Made by a program: the position numbers and the translations under genes. The notes beneath the pieces are model-generated. The model was not told the origin of the DNA. It ran no database searches and saw only the letters and a list, made by a program, of their open reading frames with translations. From an uncultured Clostridia bacterium (GTDB taxonomy: Bacteria > Bacillota > Clostridia > Oscillospirales > Ruminococcaceae): 33,265 nucleotides of DNA. The stretch lies in the NCBI GenBank assembly GCA_944387315.1, contig CALXEL010000089.1, positions 1 through 33,265 of the forward strand, in the 5' to 3' direction. This document shows positions 30,821 through 33,265 of this stretch, one piece after another (position 1 is the first letter of the stretch; the number at the start of each line of letters is the position of its first letter).

Positions 30821-32761
30821 TTATTGCGGGGTTTCGGGGGTTGTATCAGCTTTCTTTTTACGGGCCCGAGGCTTCTGGGCCTTGAGATAGAGGGTGGAGA
30901 GGGGTGGGATGGTCAGAGAGATAGAACTTTCAAAGCCATGCATAGGGGTATATTCACAGCGGATGGCCTTGGGATTGCCCTGCCCGGTGCCGCCAAACTC
31001 CTCCCAATCGGTGTTGAGGACCTCTTTATAGGTTCTGGCATAGGGGACCCCCACCCGGTAGTCCTTGCGAAGCACCGGAGCAAAGTTACACACAATCACC
31101 ACTTCCTCCCCTTTCTCATCGATTCGGCGGAAAGAGATAATGTTTTGCAGATGGTCATGGTGATCAATCCACTGGAACCCATCCCAGTTGTCCTCCACCT
31201 GCCACAGAGGGGGATTTTCCTTATAGAACTTGTTGATGGTGGCAAAGAAGTGCTGCAGCTGCCGGTGGCTGTCATAGCGAAGCAGCAGCCAGTCCAGTTC
31301 CTGCTGGTAGTTCCACTCGATAAAATGGCCCAGCTCAGCCCCCATAAACATCAGCTTTTTGCCCGGGTATGCCATCATATAGCCCAAAAAGGCACGTACC
31401 CCAGCAAATTTTTGCCAGTAATCCCCCGGCATCTTCTCAATGAGGGAGTGCTTGCCATGGACTACCTCGTCATGGGAGATAGGCAGGACAAAGTTTTCAC
31501 TGAAGGCGTAGAACATGCTGAAGGTCAGCTTGTCATGGTTGTACGCCCGGTAGATGGGGTCCAAAGACATATAGTGAAGCATGTCGTTCATCCAGCCCAT
31601 GTTCCACTTAAAGGTAAAGCCCAATCCCCCCACCGAAGCCGGCTTGGTAACCAGCGGCCAGGAGGTGGACTCCTCGGCAATCATCATTACATCGGGGTGG
31701 GCGGTGAGAATTTCGGTATTGAGGTTTCGCAGGAAAGCCACCGCCTCCAGGTTTTCTCTGCCCCCATGGATATTGGGAGACCACTGCCAGTTCTCCCGGC
31801 CATAGTCCAAATAGAGCATGGACGCCACAGCGTCCACCCGGATACCGTCAATGTGGTATTTTTCAATCCAGTACATGGCGCTGGACATGAGAAAGCTGAC
31901 TACCTCTCCCCGGCCATAGTCAAAGACCCGGGTACCCCACTGGCTGTGCTCCTGCTTTTGGGGATCCTGGTACTCATAACAGAGCTCCCCGTCAAATTCA
32001 TACAACCCATGGGCGTCCTTGGGGAAGTGAGCGGGCACCCAGTCCATAATGACCCCGATTCCCGCCTGGTGGCAGCTGTTGACCAGCTCCATAAAGTCCT
32101 TGGGCTCTCCATATCGGGAGGTGGGGGCAAAATAACCGGTCACCTGATAGCCCCAGGACCCGTCAAAGGGGTGCTCGGTAATAGGCATCAGCTCAATGTG
32201 GGTATACCCCATCTCCTTGACATAGCGGACCAACTCTACCGAAAGTTTTTTGTAGTCAAAATAGTTGTTGTCGCTGTACCGCCGCCAGGAGCCCAGATGG
32301 ACCTCGTAAATATTCATGGGACAGTGGGCGGGATTTTTGCCCTTACGCTGTTCCATCCACTTGTCATCCTTCCACTGGAACCCCTCCAGGTCATAGAGCT
32401 TAGAGCCGGTAGCCGGCGGGGTTTCGGTGTGAAAACCATAGGGGTCCGCTTTCAGGCGCACATCCCCCGAGGGGGTAATAATGCTGTACTTGTACAGATC
32501 AAAGGTCTGAAGCCCCGGGATAAAGCACTCCCACACGCCCCCGTCATCCAGACGTTTCATGGGGTTGGCCTGGCCATCCCATTGGTTAAAGTCTCCCACA
32601 ACGGCCACACCCTGGGCGTTGGGCGCCCAGGTGCGAAAGAGGAATCCCTCCCGCTTGCCTCGTTTAGCGGGATGCGCTCCCATCCACTCATAGACATGAC
32701 TGTTGGTTCCCTGGTGGAATGAACGCAGTTGCTGGCAATCTTTTTTCAACATTCTAGCCAT
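30821..32761 (-). CDS. glgB: 1,4-alpha-glucan branching enzyme
   Basis: Introduces alpha-1,6 branches into glycogen, family GH13. The 646-residue protein has an N-terminal CBM48 domain (FRTWAPNAQGVAVVGDFNQWDG), then the GH13 barrel with ELMPITEHPFDGSWGYQ, nucleophile Asp in DGIRVDAVASMLYLDY, general acid Glu in MIAEESTSWP and the third Asp in PISHDEVVHGK. The C-terminal beta domain ends in a basic tail (KPRARKKK). GGAGGGAT precedes the ATG at 32761. First gene of the glgBCDA operon, behind the promoter at 32788-32816. Confidence 0.97.
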   Translation of the reverse strand: MARMLKKDCQQLRSFHQGTNSHVYEWMGAHPAKRGKREGFLFRTWAPNAQGVAVVGDFNQWDGQANPMKRLDDGGVWECFIPGLQTFDLYKYSIITPSGDVRLKADPYGFHTETPPATGSKLYDLEGFQWKDDKWMEQRKGKNPAHCPMNIYEVHLGSWRRYSDNNYFDYKKLSVELVRYVKEMGYTHIELMPITEHPFDGSWGYQVTGYFAPTSRYGEPKDFMELVNSCHQAGIGVIMDWVPAHFPKDAHGLYEFDGELCYEYQDPQKQEHSQWGTRVFDYGRGEVVSFLMSSAMYWIEKYHIDGIRVDAVASMLYLDYGRENWQWSPNIHGGRENLEAVAFLRNLNTEILTAHPDVMMIAEESTSWPLVTKPASVGGLGFTFKWNMGWMNDMLHYMSLDPIYRAYNHDKLTFSMFYAFSENFVLPISHDEVVHGKHSLIEKMPGDYWQKFAGVRAFLGYMMAYPGKKLMFMGAELGHFIEWNYQQELDWLLLRYDSHRQLQHFFATINKFYKENPPLWQVEDNWDGFQWIDHHDHLQNIISFRRIDEKGEEVVIVCNFAPVLRKDYRVGVPYARTYKEVLNTDWEEFGGTGQGNPKAIRCEYTPMHGFESSISLTIPPLSTLYLKAQKPRARKKKADTTPETPQ

Positions 32762-32787
32762 ATTGGTATCCCTCCATTTCTATTCCC

Positions 32788-32816
32788 ATAGTATCAGTTT
32801 TTGGAAATGATTTCAA
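32788..32816 (-). promoter_or_regulatory. Promoter of the glg operon
   Basis: Minus strand TTGAAA (32816-32811), 17-bp spacer, TACTAT (32793-32788), leader about 20 bases. It is the only clear promoter for the four glg genes. The remainder of the 353-base gap to the LarA-like gene (32817-33071) is AT-rich, with T tracts and no gene or strong dyad that I can support. Confidence 0.72.
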
Positions 32817-33071
32817 GTAACAGTTGTGTAAAACCTGAAAAACAGTCCGATTCTTTTGTTTTGGATTTATTGTATTTGCACAAAAATATTCAAGGCAATG
32901 CCCACTGTTTTTTATAGTATTTTTACATTTATCCATCATACCCAGATTTACTCTTTTTTTCTGTCGAAAGGAGCTCATCTTTTAAAGGGAACCGAATAAA
33001 AATTTGACGGCACAATAAAAAAATACCCTATAAATTTATGAAATCCGAACAGATACAATTTTGCTTTCCTG

Positions 33072-33080
33072 TGCTACTAT
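33072..33080 (+). promoter_or_regulatory. Extended -10 promoter of the larA-like gene
   Basis: TGC followed by TACTAT (33075-33080) forms an extended -10. The matching -35 position (33052-33057, GATACA) is poor. Confidence 0.45.
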
Positions 33081-33114
33081 AGAGTTGTATATCGATATTT
33101 AGGAGGTGCTATCT

Positions 33115-33265
33115 ATGCAGCCCATTGCACTGGAAGTGGGTTTTGACACCCGAAGCGAAACCTTTACCCTACCCCAGGAAAATTTAATGGAGGTGTTGAC
33201 CCCCAATCCCTTTACCCCTGAGCTGACTGGACAGGACGCTGTCCGGGAGGCGCTGGCTCACCCCA
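33115..33265 (+). CDS. larA: LarA-like (DUF2088) protein, N-terminal fragment
   Basis: Fifty codons are present before the window ends. The start MQPIALEVGFDTRSETFTL, then ENLMEVLTPNPFTPEL and AVREALAHP, resembles the beginning of the nickel-pincer lactate racemase family (LarA, DUF2088), whose members open with a beta-hairpin followed by a V-L-x-P-N segment and a REAL-x-x-P helix. AGGAGGTG at 33101-33108 fixes the ATG at 33115. Family members also include racemases of other 2-hydroxy acids, and the catalytic lysine/histidine residues lie outside the window, so function is open. Divergent from the glg operon. Confidence 0.6.
   Translation, partial: MQPIALEVGFDTRSETFTLPQENLMEVLTPNPFTPELTGQDAVREALAHP

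Noticed and set aside
30794..32722. A 642-codon open frame antisense to glgB.
   Set aside because: It lies opposite a textbook branching enzyme, has no family motif or ribosome binding site, and reflects codon-position bias in glgB. Similar long antisense frames opposite gltX, the aminotransferase, trpS, the acyl-CoA synthetase and the lipoprotein genes were rejected for the same reason.
32754..32978. Short minus-strand frame upstream of glgB.
   Set aside because: It covers the glgB promoter and ribosome binding site and shows no domain.

Overview
The window looks like a chromosomal segment of an anaerobic, spore-forming Clostridia member, most plausibly of the Oscillospirales (Oscillospiraceae/Ruminococcaceae type). 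The reasons are the sporulation genes (spoIIE, spmA, spmB, an AbrB/SpoVT-type regulator), the Firmicutes glgC-glgD pair, strong AGGAGG-type ribosome binding sites, and moderately GC-rich genes separated by AT-rich intergenic DNA with sigma-A style promoters and strong intrinsic terminators. The placement is inferred from protein flavour; no rRNA is present. I see no tRNA or rRNA gene, CRISPR array, insertion sequence or prophage.

Layout. 1-1630 (-): N-terminal two thirds of spoIIE, cut by the left edge, sharing its control region with the divergent gltX (+). 3483-4631: two tandem 80-residue XRE regulators (-), divergent from a SLOG/DUF1273 gene (+) across a palindrome. 4769-7082 (+): a class I/II aminotransferase and trpS, each with its own promoter and terminator. 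7362-13370 (-): a closely spaced six-gene run transcribed as nitroreductase, lipoprotein, response regulator, sensor kinase, DUF1385 protein, prmC. 13569-14279 (-): an XRE regulator with a palindrome over its own -10. 14508-17896 (+): histidine phosphatase, corrinoid adenosyltransferase, a membrane protein and an AI-2E family permease. 18088-18747 (+): SGNH-like protein. 18811-21876 (-): sfsA, then an XRE-cupin regulator translationally coupled to an acyl-CoA synthetase. 22079-23398 (+): pyrB behind a PyrR-type attenuator. 23452-25536 (-): a large lipoprotein and an AbrB-type regulator. 25856-26962 (+): spmA-spmB. 27019-32761 (-): a complete glycogen operon (glgB, glgC, glgD, glgA in transcription order). 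33115-end (+): start of a LarA-like gene.

How the genes fit together. Most are housekeeping: translation (gltX, trpS, prmC), pyrimidine synthesis, glycogen storage and sporulation. The most unusual protein is PyrB, which carries a C-terminal four-cysteine module with exactly the cysteine spacing of the zinc domain of the ATCase regulatory chain PyrI, but no nucleotide-binding domain. Other points of interest are regulatory: the PyrR attenuator, a spoIIE promoter with the long 21-bp spacer known from Spo0A-activated promoters, an 11-bp-arm palindrome containing Spo0A-box-like sequence over the AbrB-type promoter, palindromes at two XRE loci, and a terminator fused to the prmC ribosome binding site. 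Apart from these I see no obviously new multi-gene system; the best candidate for uncharacterised biology is the twin-XRE/SLOG locus at 3483-4631.
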